From positions 184,659-248,658 of the forward strand of contig WGOE01000005.1 in NCBI GenBank assembly GCA_016124195.1: a stretch of DNA of 64,000 nucleotides. The letters run 5' to 3'. A program made the position numbers and the translations under genes. Numbering within the stretch: the stretch's first letter is position 1; each line of letters starts with the position of its first letter. Shown here one piece after another: positions 17,090-26,746 of this stretch. The notes under the pieces are model-generated. The model did not search any database. It had not been told where the DNA came from and saw only the letters and a program-made list of their open reading frames with translations. This DNA comes from a bacterium. GTDB lineage: Bacteria; Pseudomonadota; Alphaproteobacteria; Rhodobacterales; Rhodobacteraceae.

Positions 17090-18052
17090 ATGGTCATACA
17101 TCCCATACTGAAGCTTGTGGTCCAGCGCATCGTGCTGGGCCTCATCCTGCTTTTGGCAGTATCCTTCGTCATCTTTCTTGGCGTGCAGATCCTGCCGGGC
17201 GATGCGGCGCAGGCGATTTTGGGGCAATCGGCCACGCCCGAGGCGCTGGCGAACCTGCGCTCGCAACTGGGCCTGAACGAACCCGCCCTTGTCCGCTATT
17301 TCACTTGGCTGGGTCATGCCTTGCACGGCGATCTGGGGAAGGCGCTGACCAATGGCCAGGATATCTCGCATGACATCGGACAAAGGCTGGGCAACACGCT
17401 GTTCCTGGCCGTCTGCGCCGGGGTCATCGCGGTGCCCCTGGCCATCACGCTGGGGCTGATCGCGGCGCGCTACAACGGGCGCTGGCCTGACAAGCTGATC
17501 TCGGGGGTAACCCTGGCCACGATTTCGTTGCCGGAATTCGTGGCGGCCTATTTCGTCATTTTCCTGCTGACCCAGGTCGTGCATCTGTTCCAGCCCGTGT
17601 CGATGGTCTTTCCCGGCATGAGCTTTTTCGCCAAGCTGCATGCCGTGGCCCTGCCGGTCATCGTGCTGGTCATGGTCGTGCTGGCCCACATGATGCGCAT
17701 GACGCGGGCGGCAATCCTGAACGTGATGCAATCGGCCTATATCGAGACAGCCGAACTGAAGGGCCTGTCGCCGATGCAGGTGATCTGGCGCCCCGCCCTG
17801 CCCAATGCCATCGCTCCGATCATCTCGGTCGTGGTGATCAACATGGCCTATCTTGTGGTGGGCGTGGTCGTGGTCGAGGTCGTGTTCAGCTACAACGCGC
17901 TTGGCCAGTATCTGGTGGATCACGTGGCCAAGCGGGACCTGCCGGTGGTGCAGGCCGTGGGCATCATCTTTGCCGCCGTCTACATCGGGCTGAACATTCT
18001 GGCCGACCTGATCGGCATCATCTCGAACCCGCGGCTGAGGCATCCGAAATGA
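17090..18052 (+). CDS. ABC transporter permease, DppB type
   Basis: 320 aa with about six membrane helices. The first helix is followed by a periplasmic segment with ILPGDAAQAILGQSATPEALANLRSQLGL in parts, typical of DppB/OppB, and the EAA loop is YIETAELKGLSPMQVIWRPALPNAIAPI. It starts 7 bp after the binding-protein stop and its own stop overlaps the next permease start as ATGA, so the operon is tightly coupled. It forms one half of the membrane channel. Confidence 0.92.
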   Translation: MVIHPILKLVVQRIVLGLILLLAVSFVIFLGVQILPGDAAQAILGQSATPEALANLRSQLGLNEPALVRYFTWLGHALHGDLGKALTNGQDISHDIGQRLGNTLFLAVCAGVIAVPLAITLGLIAARYNGRWPDKLISGVTLATISLPEFVAAYFVIFLLTQVVHLFQPVSMVFPGMSFFAKLHAVALPVIVLVMVVLAHMMRMTRAAILNVMQSAYIETAELKGLSPMQVIWRPALPNAIAPIISVVVINMAYLVVGVVVVEVVFSYNALGQYLVDHVAKRDLPVVQAVGIIFAAVYIGLNILADLIGIISNPRLRHPK

Positions 18053-18864
18053 GAATTCCAGTTTCGGCCCTGATCGGGATGGCGCTGACCGCGGCCTTCG
18101 TCCTGGCCGGCATCTTCGCGCCCTGGATCGCGCCCTATCCGCTGGATTCCGCCGTCGGCAAGGTGTGGGAAGGGTCGTCATCGCAGTTCTGGCTTGGCAC
18201 TGACACGATCGGCCGCGACATCGTCAGCCGGCTGATCTATGGCGGGCGGGTGACGATCTTCGTGGCGCTGGTCTCCTCGATGCTCAGCTTTTCGATGGGA
18301 GCGTTCTTCGGCTTCCTGGCCGCAACGCGCGGCGGCTGGATCGACACGCTCCTGTCGCGGCTGGTCGATCTGATGATGGCCGTGCCCTCGCTGATCGTGG
18401 CGCTGGTCGTCCTTTCAGTTCTGCCCTTGAACCTGATCGTGCTGATCCTGGTGATGGGCATCCTCGATTCCACCCGGGTGTTCCGCCTGTCGCGTGCCGT
18501 GGCGGTCGATATCGCCGTGATGGACTATGTCGAAGCGGCCAAGCTGCGCGGCGAAAAGCAATCCTGGATCATCTTCCGCGAAATCCTGCCCAATGCCCTG
18601 ACACCTCTGGTGGCCGAATTCGGCATGCGCTTCATCTTTGCGGTGCTGTTCATCTCGACCCTGTCGTTCCTGGGCCTCGGCATCCAGCCGCCCCTGACGG
18701 ATTGGGGTGGCATGGTTCGGGAAAACAAGGACGGGTTGGTCTATGGCAAGGCCGCGGCGCTGATGCCGGCGGCGGCGATCGCGGTGCTGGCGATCTCGGT
18801 CAATCTGGTGGCGGACTGGATCCTGTCGCGCACCTCCAGCCTGAAGGGAGGTCGCGGTGGTTGA
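18049..18864 (+). CDS. ABC transporter permease, DppC type
   Basis: 271 aa with an N-terminal helix, the GTDTIGRDIVSRLIYGGRVT segment characteristic of DppC/OppC, and the EAA loop DYVEAAKLRGEKQSWIIFREI. The GLGIQPPLTDWGGMVRE segment near the C-terminus is also a family mark. It overlaps its neighbours on both sides: four bases with the DppB-type gene and eight with the ATPase gene. It should heterodimerise with the upstream permease. Confidence 0.92.
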   Translation: MRIPVSALIGMALTAAFVLAGIFAPWIAPYPLDSAVGKVWEGSSSQFWLGTDTIGRDIVSRLIYGGRVTIFVALVSSMLSFSMGAFFGFLAATRGGWIDTLLSRLVDLMMAVPSLIVALVVLSVLPLNLIVLILVMGILDSTRVFRLSRAVAVDIAVMDYVEAAKLRGEKQSWIIFREILPNALTPLVAEFGMRFIFAVLFISTLSFLGLGIQPPLTDWGGMVRENKDGLVYGKAAALMPAAAIAVLAISVNLVADWILSRTSSLKGGRGG

Positions 18865-20503
18865 TCATCGTGCGGCTGACGTTCTCCAGATCAAGAACCT
18901 GCGGATCGAGGCCACGGCCTATCCGCCCGGCGAACCGCCGCGCCATCTGGTGCTGGTCGATGGCGTCTCGGTTTCGCTGGCCAAGGGCCGGGTGCTGGGG
19001 CTGATCGGCGAATCTGGGGCGGGCAAGTCCACGATCGGCCTTGCCGCCATGTCTTATGGCCGGGGCGGCGTGCGCCTGTCGGGCGGCGAGGTCCTGCTGA
19101 ACGGCCGCGACATCCGCACCGCCAATGCGCAGGGGCTGCGGGCGCTGCGCGGGCGCGAGGTGACCTATGTCGCCCAATCCGCCGCCGCCGCCTTCAACCC
19201 GGCCAAGCGCCTGATGGAGCAGGTGATCGAAACCGCCCTCCTCCACAAGGTGATGCCCCGCGCCGAGGCCGAGGCGCGCGCGGTCGAGCTTTTCCGCAAG
19301 CTGGGCCTGCCCAATCCCGAAAGCTTCGGCAACCGCTATCCGCACCAGGTCTCTGGCGGGCAGTTGCAGCGCGCCATGACCGCGATGGCGCTTTGCCCCA
19401 AACCGGATCTGGTGATCTTCGACGAACCCACGACCGCGCTGGACGTGACCACGCAGATCGACGTTCTGGCCGCGATCAAGGAGGCGATCCACGACACCGG
19501 CGTTGCTGCCATCTACATCACCCATGACCTCGCCGTCGTGGCCCAGGTCGCCGATGACATCATGGTGCTGCGCCACGGCAAGACCGTGGAATATGGCACC
19601 ACCGACCATATCATCAACACGCCCTCCGAGGCCTATACCCAGGCGCTCGTCTCGGTCCGCAGCATCGACCATACCGAAAAGACCGCGACCACCCCGGTTC
19701 TGCGTGCCGAGGCGATCACGGCGCGCTACCGCGGCACCGATTTCGACGTGCTCAAGAACGTGACCGTCGATGTGGCGGCGGGGCAGACCCTCGCCATCGT
19801 GGGGGAAAGCGGCTCGGGCAAATCCACCCTCGCCCGCGTGATCACCGGCCTTCTGCCCGCCGCGGCCGGCCGGATCGACTTTGCCGGCCGACAGCTGTCG
19901 CCCGACCTTGCCAACCGCAGCAAGGACGACCTGCGCGAATTGCAGATGATTTACCAGATGGCCGACACGGCGATGAACCCGCGCCAGACCGTCGGCACCA
20001 TCATCGGCCGCCCGCTGGAGTTCTACTTCGGCCTCAAGGGTGCCGAGAAACGCGCCCGCATCCAGGACCTTCTCGACCAGATCGAAATGGGCAAGGGGTT
20101 CGAAAACCGCTACCCGGCCGAACTGTCCGGCGGCCAAAAACAGCGCGTCTGCATCGCCCGCGCGCTGGCCGCCAAGCCCAGGCTGATCATCTGCGACGAG
20201 GTCACCTCGGCGCTGGACCCGCTTGTCGCCGACGGTATCCTGAAGCTCCTCCTCGATCTGCAGGCCAAGGAGGGCGTGGCTTACCTGTTCATCACGCATG
20301 ACCTCGCCACGGTGAAGGCCATCGCCGACAAGATCGCCGTGATGTATCGCGGCCAGGTCGTCCGCTATGGCCAGAAGTCCGAGGTCCTGGCCCCGCCTTT
20401 CGACGATTACACCGATCTCCTGTTGTCTTCGGTGCCAGAAATGAAGCTGGGCTGGCTGGAAAGCGTCCTTGCGTCACGCAAGATGGAAAGCGCCGGCAAC
20501 TGA
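18857..20503 (+). CDS. ABC transporter ATP-binding protein, fused DppD-DppF type
   Basis: 548 aa with two complete ATPase domains: Walker A GESGAGKST and signature VSGGQLQRAMTAMAL in the first, Walker A GESGSGKST and signature LSGGQKQRVCIARAL in the second, each with a Walker B (LVIFDEPTTALD, LIICDEVTSALD). This replaces the separate D and F subunits, so the transporter has four polypeptides. The start is GTG at 18857, inside the end of the permease gene. A hairpin at 20544-20566 follows 40 bp after the stop. Confidence 0.92.
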   Translation: MVDHRAADVLQIKNLRIEATAYPPGEPPRHLVLVDGVSVSLAKGRVLGLIGESGAGKSTIGLAAMSYGRGGVRLSGGEVLLNGRDIRTANAQGLRALRGREVTYVAQSAAAAFNPAKRLMEQVIETALLHKVMPRAEAEARAVELFRKLGLPNPESFGNRYPHQVSGGQLQRAMTAMALCPKPDLVIFDEPTTALDVTTQIDVLAAIKEAIHDTGVAAIYITHDLAVVAQVADDIMVLRHGKTVEYGTTDHIINTPSEAYTQALVSVRSIDHTEKTATTPVLRAEAITARYRGTDFDVLKNVTVDVAAGQTLAIVGESGSGKSTLARVITGLLPAAAGRIDFAGRQLSPDLANRSKDDLRELQMIYQMADTAMNPRQTVGTIIGRPLEFYFGLKGAEKRARIQDLLDQIEMGKGFENRYPAELSGGQKQRVCIARALAAKPRLIICDEVTSALDPLVADGILKLLLDLQAKEGVAYLFITHDLATVKAIADKIAVMYRGQVVRYGQKSEVLAPPFDDYTDLLLSSVPEMKLGWLESVLASRKMESAGN

Positions 20504-20543
20504 CGCCAAAGGGCTGACCGTTTCGCGCGGTCAGCCCGGGGCC

Positions 20544-20566
20544 ACGAATTTTCGCCGAAAATTCGT
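20544..20566. terminator. Hairpin between convergent ABC ATPase and aldolase genes (likely bidirectional terminator)
   Basis: ACGAATTTTC, loop GCC, GAAAATTCGT: a perfect 10-bp stem that abuts the stop codon of the minus-strand aldolase gene (20566). Its design matches the hairpin at 11616-11636 (GC-capped ends, AAAA/TTTT core, 3-nt loop). Confidence 0.65.
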
Positions 20567-21318
20567 CAGCTTGCGTAGGTTGCGCCCTCTTCGTCCAGCA
20601 GGGCCTTGATCTCGCGCAGGTGGAAATCGGCAAAGGCGGGATAGGCTTCCCATTCCTGCGCGGTCTTCTCGGCCACGGCATCGGACAGAACCCGGAGCGG
20701 CTTGCCGGTTTGCAGCGCGCGGATGTAAGTCTCGGCCGCGCGTTCGAAATAGGTCAGGCGGTTGAAGGCCTCCGCCACGGTCTGACCCAGGATCAGCACG
20801 CCGTGGTTGCCCATGATCATCGTGGTGATCTTGGGGTCGGCCAGCATGCTTGCGCAGCGCGCGCCCTCTTCCGCAAAGGCCATGCCGCCATAATTCCCGT
20901 CCACCACATGCCGGTTGAAGAACATGGCCGAGTTCTGGTCGATCGGCGGCAGCCGGCTGTCGGCGAGGCTCGCCAGAACAGTCGCATGAATGGAATGGAC
21001 ATGCATCACGCAGCGCGCATGCGGCAAGGCCCGGTGGATCGCGCCATGCAGGCCCCAGGCCGTCGGGTCCGGTGCATCCGGGCGGGCCATGGTGTCCGGA
21101 TCATCGGCGTCAATCTCGACAAGGCTCGAGGCCGTGATGCGGCCGAAATGCCGCCCGTTGGGGTTGATCAGGAACCGCGTGCCCTCCGGGTTCACCGCCA
21201 GCGAAAAATGGTTGGCCACGGCCTCATGCAGGTTCAGCTTGACCGTCCAGCGGAAGGCCGCGGCAAGGTCGATCCTTTCGGCCCAATGGGTCAGGTTCGG
21301 GTGGGCATGGCTGTTCAT
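20566..21318 (-). CDS. Class II aldolase/adducin family protein
   Basis: 250 aa. Zinc ligands are visible as MHVHSIHATVLASL (two His) and GNHGVLILGQTVAEAF (third His), with a substrate-binding NPNGRHFGRIT loop. Family members act as fuculose-phosphate aldolases, ribulose-phosphate epimerases or decarboxylating enzymes on short sugars or hydroxy acids. The ATG at 21318 follows GGAGAC and overlaps the stop of the upstream esterase gene as ATGA, so they are coupled. It converges on the peptide-type ABC operon. The specific reaction is unknown. Confidence 0.85.
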   Translation of the reverse strand: MNSHAHPNLTHWAERIDLAAAFRWTVKLNLHEAVANHFSLAVNPEGTRFLINPNGRHFGRITASSLVEIDADDPDTMARPDAPDPTAWGLHGAIHRALPHARCVMHVHSIHATVLASLADSRLPPIDQNSAMFFNRHVVDGNYGGMAFAEEGARCASMLADPKITTMIMGNHGVLILGQTVAEAFNRLTYFERAAETYIRALQTGKPLRVLSDAVAEKTAQEWEAYPAFADFHLREIKALLDEEGATYAS

Positions 21319-22235
21319 TCTGCGTCTCCATAGGGCCACTCGCCTCGGGCGAGGGCGGACAAGGCGGCTGTAATGCGGGCAAAACTGGCCTCGGCGCGCG
21401 GCACGGTGGTGCGGGCGCGCAGATAGGCATGGACCAACCCGGGCTCAACGATCCAATGCGCCCGGCCGCCGGCGCCGCTGATTGCCTCGGCATAGGCGCG
21501 GGCATCGTCGCAAAGCGGGTCACATTCGGCACCAAAAGTCACGGTCGGCGGCAGATTGGAAAAGTCGTTGTCCTGCAGCGGAGATACCGTCGGATCGCCC
21601 TTGGGCGCCGTGCCGCCATGCCGGATGCCGGCATAAAACTGCACATCGGCGCGGGTCAGCATCGGTGCATTGGCGTGGGAAATATAGCTGCCCCGATCCA
21701 TGTCGCCGCCAAGCCCGGGATAGATCAGCACCTGCCCGAGGATCCGCACCTTCTCATGCCGCAGGACATGGGCGGCCGAGGCGGCAAGATTGCCGCCCGC
21801 GCTGTCCCCCGCCAGAAGGATCGGGCCGTCCTTGGCCAGGGCGCGGGCCACGTTCAGTGCATCCTCCAAGGCGGCCGGGTGCAGATGTTCGGGTGACAGC
21901 CGGTAATCGGCGCAGACCACGGTCAAGCCGGTCGCGGCCCTGATATCGGCACAGATGTCATCGTGGCTTTCCAGCCCGCCCACCACATAGCCGCCGCCAT
22001 GCAGGTACAAAATGGCCGGCGCTGCCCCGGCAAAGATCCGGCAGGGCACCCCGGCGATCACGCGATCCTCGGCCTTGACCCCGGGTGGATAGCCCCTGTG
22101 GAACACCCGGCACATCCGGTCATAGACAGCGCGCTGTTCCGCGATGGAAAAGCTTGCCGCATCAGGCGGATAGGCATCATCGGTGGCCTTGATGAAGGCC
22201 CAGGTCGGCGGGTCGATCAGCGTAGAGTAATCCAT
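21315..22235 (-). CDS. Alpha/beta hydrolase of the hormone-sensitive lipase (HSL) family
   Basis: 306 aa. The oxyanion motif HGGGYVVGG and nucleophile motif GDSAGGNLAAS (catalytic Ser) define the HSL/family IV esterases; GAECDPLCDDARAY offers the acidic residue and LVHAYL the His. Such enzymes hydrolyse short-chain esters or amides (some are kynurenine formamidases). It is first in a two-gene operon with the class II aldolase, and with the CocE-type hydrolase it is the second esterase of this island. Confidence 0.88.
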   Translation of the reverse strand: MDYSTLIDPPTWAFIKATDDAYPPDAASFSIAEQRAVYDRMCRVFHRGYPPGVKAEDRVIAGVPCRIFAGAAPAILYLHGGGYVVGGLESHDDICADIRAATGLTVVCADYRLSPEHLHPAALEDALNVARALAKDGPILLAGDSAGGNLAASAAHVLRHEKVRILGQVLIYPGLGGDMDRGSYISHANAPMLTRADVQFYAGIRHGGTAPKGDPTVSPLQDNDFSNLPPTVTFGAECDPLCDDARAYAEAISGAGGRAHWIVEPGLVHAYLRARTTVPRAEASFARITAALSALARGEWPYGDAE

Positions 22236-22386
22236 GGCACCTCTCGCGGGTCAGTCTGCCGCAAATCCGCGCCCGGGACAATCGCGCAAAGTACCGGCCA
22301 AGCGTGGCCGCAATCGCCCAATTTCCCCCTCAATTCCGCCCAAGGTCGCCGATAATTCAAGAGAAACAAGAATCAAGAGTTTCACA

Positions 22387-22827
22387 ATGCAACTGCTCCG
22401 CACCGTCGCCGAAACCGAGTTCAGCCCCGTTGGATTTGGCATCCGCGTCTTGCTGTTGACCGCGGAGAGCGGTGGTGGCGCCATCGGACGTGGCCTCGCC
22501 GGTCTGGGCAGCCAGATCGACGTTGTGGACGAGGTTTTCACCGCCCTGTCGGATATTCTGGATGACCCGATCGGCTATGGTCTGTTCGTGATTGACTGCG
22601 AAAGCGGCAATGTCGGCGGGCTGGAGGGCGGACGACGGGCGGTGCAAATGATGGGCGACATCATCGGCCGGGTGCCGGTGATCCTGATCTCGAAGGAATG
22701 CGGGACGCAAAGCTTCCCGGAAGACCGGATGAAACCCACGCAACTGCGCGCGCCGCTGTCAGTCATCTCGTTGCGGGTCGGCTTCGAACATGCGCTGCGC
22801 GAGCGGTTGGCCTATCGCGCAGCGTAA
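22387..22827 (+). CDS. Receiver-like (pseudo-receiver) protein of unknown role
   Basis: 146 aa. After a short tail, IRVLLLTAESGGGAIGRGL, LFVIDCESG (Asp70) and VPVILISKECG fall where a response-regulator receiver domain has its acidic pocket, phospho-Asp strand and Thr/Ser strand. The acidic pocket and the usual Lys-Pro are not evident (here QLRAPLSVIS), so phosphorylation is doubtful. There is no output domain. A possible -10 (GATAAT) lies about 35 bp upstream. It stands alone between the divergent esterase gene and cspA. I do not know its function. Confidence 0.6.
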   Translation: MQLLRTVAETEFSPVGFGIRVLLLTAESGGGAIGRGLAGLGSQIDVVDEVFTALSDILDDPIGYGLFVIDCESGNVGGLEGGRRAVQMMGDIIGRVPVILISKECGTQSFPEDRMKPTQLRAPLSVISLRVGFEHALRERLAYRAA

Positions 22828-22878
22828 GAGAAACGGGGCGCACACCGGTCTGGCGCGCGCCCAATTCGGCTTGATCGC

Positions 22879-23085
22879 TCAGGCCAAAGAGATGTTCGTG
22901 GCCGATTCGCGGCCGTCGCGGCCCGATTCGATGTCAAAGCTGACCGCCTGGCCGTCTTTCAGGCCACGCAGGCCCGCGCGTTCCAGAGCGGTGATGTGCA
23001 CGAAAACGTCCTTCTTGCCACCTTCCGGGGCAATGAAGCCATAGCCTTTGGTCTCATTGAACCATTTCACGGTGCCCTTGGCCAT
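22879..23085 (-). CDS. cspA: Cold shock protein, CspA family
   Basis: 68 aa, a single OB-fold cold shock domain with RNP1 KGYGFIAPE and RNP2 DVFVHITAL, which bind single-stranded RNA/DNA. It acts as an RNA chaperone. The ATG at 23085 begins the standard [10 protein letters not shown] and has GGAGA upstream; an in-frame ATG 18 bp earlier would overlap the ribosome-binding site and is less likely. The 182-bp upstream gap could contain a long leader, as is usual for this family, but I see no clear structure there. Confidence 0.94.
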   Translation of the reverse strand: MAKGTVKWFNETKGYGFIAPEGGKKDVFVHITALERAGLRGLKDGQAVSFDIESGRDGRESATNISLA

Positions 23086-23267
23086 CGTGAAGTCTCCTGT
23101 CATGTTGCCGCCCGCGTCATTGCGGCGGCCCGGCCCCGTCAGCTTGGATCGAATGCTGTGGCCGTATATGGTGGCAGACAGGTCGATAGAGATAACGTCG
23201 CGCCCTTTGATAGGGGCGAAGCGGGCCGCAAATCAAGATGAATCCTGATGGGGCCCGCCTCGGTTGC

Positions 23268-23501
23268 TCAGGCCAGGGTGGCGGCGATCTGATCCTTCAG
23301 GATCATGCGCTGACGCCGCAAACGGGCCTCTTCCTCTTCGGAAACGGTGTCGACGCGGGTTTCGGCACGGTGCAGCGCGCGGTTCACCTCGTGATAGGTG
23401 TCGGTCAGCTTGCGGAAATGTTCATCGTTTTCGCGCAGGGCGTGGATGGCATCGAGCTTGGCGGGGAACTCTTCGGCCAGTTCGTGCGGGGTATGGGGCA
23501 T
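23268..23501 (-). CDS. DUF465 (YdcH-like) small helical protein
   Basis: 77 aa, highly charged and helical: residues 10-75 read as a coiled coil (NDEHFRKLTDTYHEVNRALHRAE then EEEARLRRQRMILKDQI). This is the DUF465/YdcH family of unknown function, common in proteobacteria. The start ATG follows AAGAAGGAGACACC. It is divergent from the UspA gene, so the FNR-type boxes between them could control either gene. Confidence 0.88.
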   Translation of the reverse strand: MPHTPHELAEEFPAKLDAIHALRENDEHFRKLTDTYHEVNRALHRAETRVDTVSEEEEARLRRQRMILKDQIAATLA

Positions 23502-23554
23502 TCGGTGTCTCCTTCTTCACGGGGGCAGGCTAGAGGCTGTGCCGCGGCGCGGCC

Positions 23555-23590
23555 TTGACTTGGGTCAACGGCAGGATTGACGCAGGTCAT
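23555..23590. promoter_or_regulatory. Two FNR/FnrL-type boxes upstream of uspA
   Basis: TTGAC-TTGG-GTCAA (23555-23568) is a perfect FNR-type palindrome with the correct 4-bp spacer. TTGAC-GCAG-GTCAT (23577-23590) is a second site with one mismatch. Their centres are 22 bp apart, two helical turns. They lie 68-103 bp before the uspA start in the gap shared with the divergent DUF465 gene. Anaerobic or microaerobic induction of uspA by FnrL is inferred. Confidence 0.7.
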
Positions 23591-23657
23591 GGCGGCAGGG
23601 CTTTTGCCGTCTGAAGATCGGTGCGGGCCGCAAAGGCCCGGCCAGCGAAGGAACACG

Positions 23658-24074
23658 ATGATGACCCACAGGATTCTCTGCCCCGTCGATGGGACGGATC
23701 ATGCCAGCCATGCCGTTGAAATCGCGGCCGAAATGGCGCAGAAATATGCAGCCGACCTGTTGCTGTGCGTGGTGAATGTGGCCCGCGGCGCCGGTCGCGG
23801 CCCGATGGTCCATCAGTGGACGACCGAGGAGGCGCAGCAGATCCTTGAAGCGGCCTCTGCGCTGGCCAAGTCCCATGGCACCACGCCCGCCGGCAGCGCC
23901 ACCGTGATCGACCGCGAGGCTGCCAGCGGCATCGTCGCCTATGCCGAGATGAACAAGGTCGATCACATCGTGATGGGCACCGGCGACAAGCGCGGTCTGT
24001 CCCGGCTGGTGCTTGGGTCGGTTGCGGCGGACGTGGCGGGGCGGGCACATTGCAGCGTCACCATCGCGCGCTAG
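23658..24074 (+). CDS. Universal stress protein, UspA family
   Basis: 138 aa single Usp domain. The N-terminal strand HRILCPVDGTDHASHAVEIA and the ATP-binding motif GTGDKRGLSRLVLGSVAADV (Gly-x2-Gly-x9-Gly-Ser type) suggest an ATP-binding member. Starts at 23658 and 23661 are both possible; AAGGA lies upstream. The pair of FNR-type boxes 70-100 bp upstream suggests expression at low oxygen, consistent with the role of Usp proteins in energy stress. Confidence 0.9.
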   Translation: MMTHRILCPVDGTDHASHAVEIAAEMAQKYAADLLLCVVNVARGAGRGPMVHQWTTEEAQQILEAASALAKSHGTTPAGSATVIDREAASGIVAYAEMNKVDHIVMGTGDKRGLSRLVLGSVAADVAGRAHCSVTIAR

Positions 24075-24135
24075 GATCGCCGCGCAAGCCCTTGCGGACG
24101 CGCCATTAATCCGGCTCCGGCGCCCGGCGGCGGCG

Positions 24136-24168
24136 GTCTTCCTTCCGTCTTCCTTCCGTCTTCCTTCC
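24136..24168 (+). repeat. 11-bp tandem repeat
   Basis: Three exact copies of GTCTTCCTTCC, followed by the partial copy GTCTCC. It lies in the 312-bp gap between convergent uspA and ettA, just before the 60-bp repeat block. It is pyrimidine-rich on the plus strand and carries no coding signal. Confidence 0.85.
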
Positions 24169-24234
24169 GTCTCCACGCGCGGTGGGGAGAGGGTCTGTTA
24201 ACCATATTTGGCGAATCAGCGGCGGGAGCGGGTG

Positions 24235-24385
24235 TGGCGGGTTGGCACCCGCCCTACGGTGGTTGGCGGGGAGGCGGCTACCGGGTGGGGGGGGCGGCGG
24301 GTTGGCACCCGCCCTACGGTGGTTGGTGGGTAGGCGGCTACCGGGGGGAGTGGTGTGGCGGGTTGGTACCCGCCATACGGTGGGG
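24235..24385. repeat. Three tandem copies of a 60-bp hairpin-containing unit
   Basis: The unit recurs at 60- and 61-bp intervals, starting about 24237, 24297 and 24358. Each begins with a hairpin GCGGGT-TGGC-ACCCGC (TGGT in the third) and continues CCTACGGTGG; the first two also share GGCGGCTACCGGG. The plan of a hairpin followed by CCTAC matches the family A elements at 3167-3235 and 41611. The block fills the rest of the 312-bp gap up to the ettA stop at 24387. No gene is visible. Confidence 0.82.
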
Positions 24386-24386
24386 C

Positions 24387-26042
<1,656 letters not shown>

Positions 26043-26136
26043 GAGCGTTCTCCAGTTCCGGGGTCAGAGGCTCATCTAAGGGAAAGGGCGCGGTTCGGCA
26101 ACGGGGATTGCTGGGAAAGGCCCGGGGCGGCTGCGG

Positions 26137-26634
26137 TCAGAGCGGCTTTTCGAACCAGAATTCGGCATAGGGATTGTCGTTGTAGCGCGCGACATCGGCC
26201 CAGCCGCGGGCGCGGTAAAAGGCGATGGCGGTGGTCAGGCTGCCGTTGGTGTCCAGATGCAGGCGCTTGAGGCCGAGGCTGCGGGCGTGATCCTCGACCC
26301 TTTGCATGAGACGCCCGGCGAGGCCAAGGCCGCGGGCGTCGGGTGCGACCCAGAGGCGCTTGACCTCGGCCATCTCGGCGGTTTCGGCGCGCAGGGCCAC
26401 GCAGCCCACGGCTTGGGCCCCGTGCAGCGCGATCAGGAACAGGCCCTGCGGCGGGCGCAATGCGGCCAGCGAGGCGGGGGTTTCGGGGTCGGCGGCAAAG
26501 CCCGTGGGGAAGCTTGCGTCCAGTTCGGCGTAGTATTGGGTCAGGCACCAGACCGCGCGGGGGTCGGCCGGATCGACTTCGTGCAGCGTGATGGCATCGG
26601 CGTTGGGCAAGGCGGTCTTTTCCGGGTTGGGCAT
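26137..26634 (-). CDS. GNAT family N-acetyltransferase
   Basis: 165 aa. The acetyl-CoA binding region VKRLWVAPDARGLGLAGRLMQRVEDHA (motif A, Arg/Gln-x-x-Gly-x-Gly/Ala type) is clear, followed by LHLDTNGSLTTAIAFYRARGW (motif B). The substrate is unknown. The ATG at 26634 was preferred over in-frame TTG and GTG codons upstream because none has a better ribosome site. It is divergent from nadD across 112 bp, which contain TTGACA (26686-26691), a possible -35 for nadD. Confidence 0.85.
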   Translation of the reverse strand: MPNPEKTALPNADAITLHEVDPADPRAVWCLTQYYAELDASFPTGFAADPETPASLAALRPPQGLFLIALHGAQAVGCVALRAETAEMAEVKRLWVAPDARGLGLAGRLMQRVEDHARSLGLKRLHLDTNGSLTTAIAFYRARGWADVARYNDNPYAEFWFEKPL

Positions 26635-26746
26635 GAGCGCCGAGTGTATCGCCACGGCCGTCCGGTGCAAGCCGTGCGATCTGGCTTGACAGTCCGGCCA
26701 CGGCGCCCCGAAACAGGACCATTCTCAGGGAAGGACAGGTGCGCAG

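Noticed and set aside
15437..18181. A minus-strand open frame of more than 900 codons opposite the binding protein and first permease (similar long antisense frames at 754-2277 and 13288-15855)
   Set aside because: Such frames arise from third-position GC bias opposite real genes. They have no ribosome site or recognisable domain, while the plus-strand proteins are clear.
24235..24385. A short CRISPR array
   Set aside because: The units are directly adjacent at 60-61 bp with no unique spacers, and no cas genes are present.
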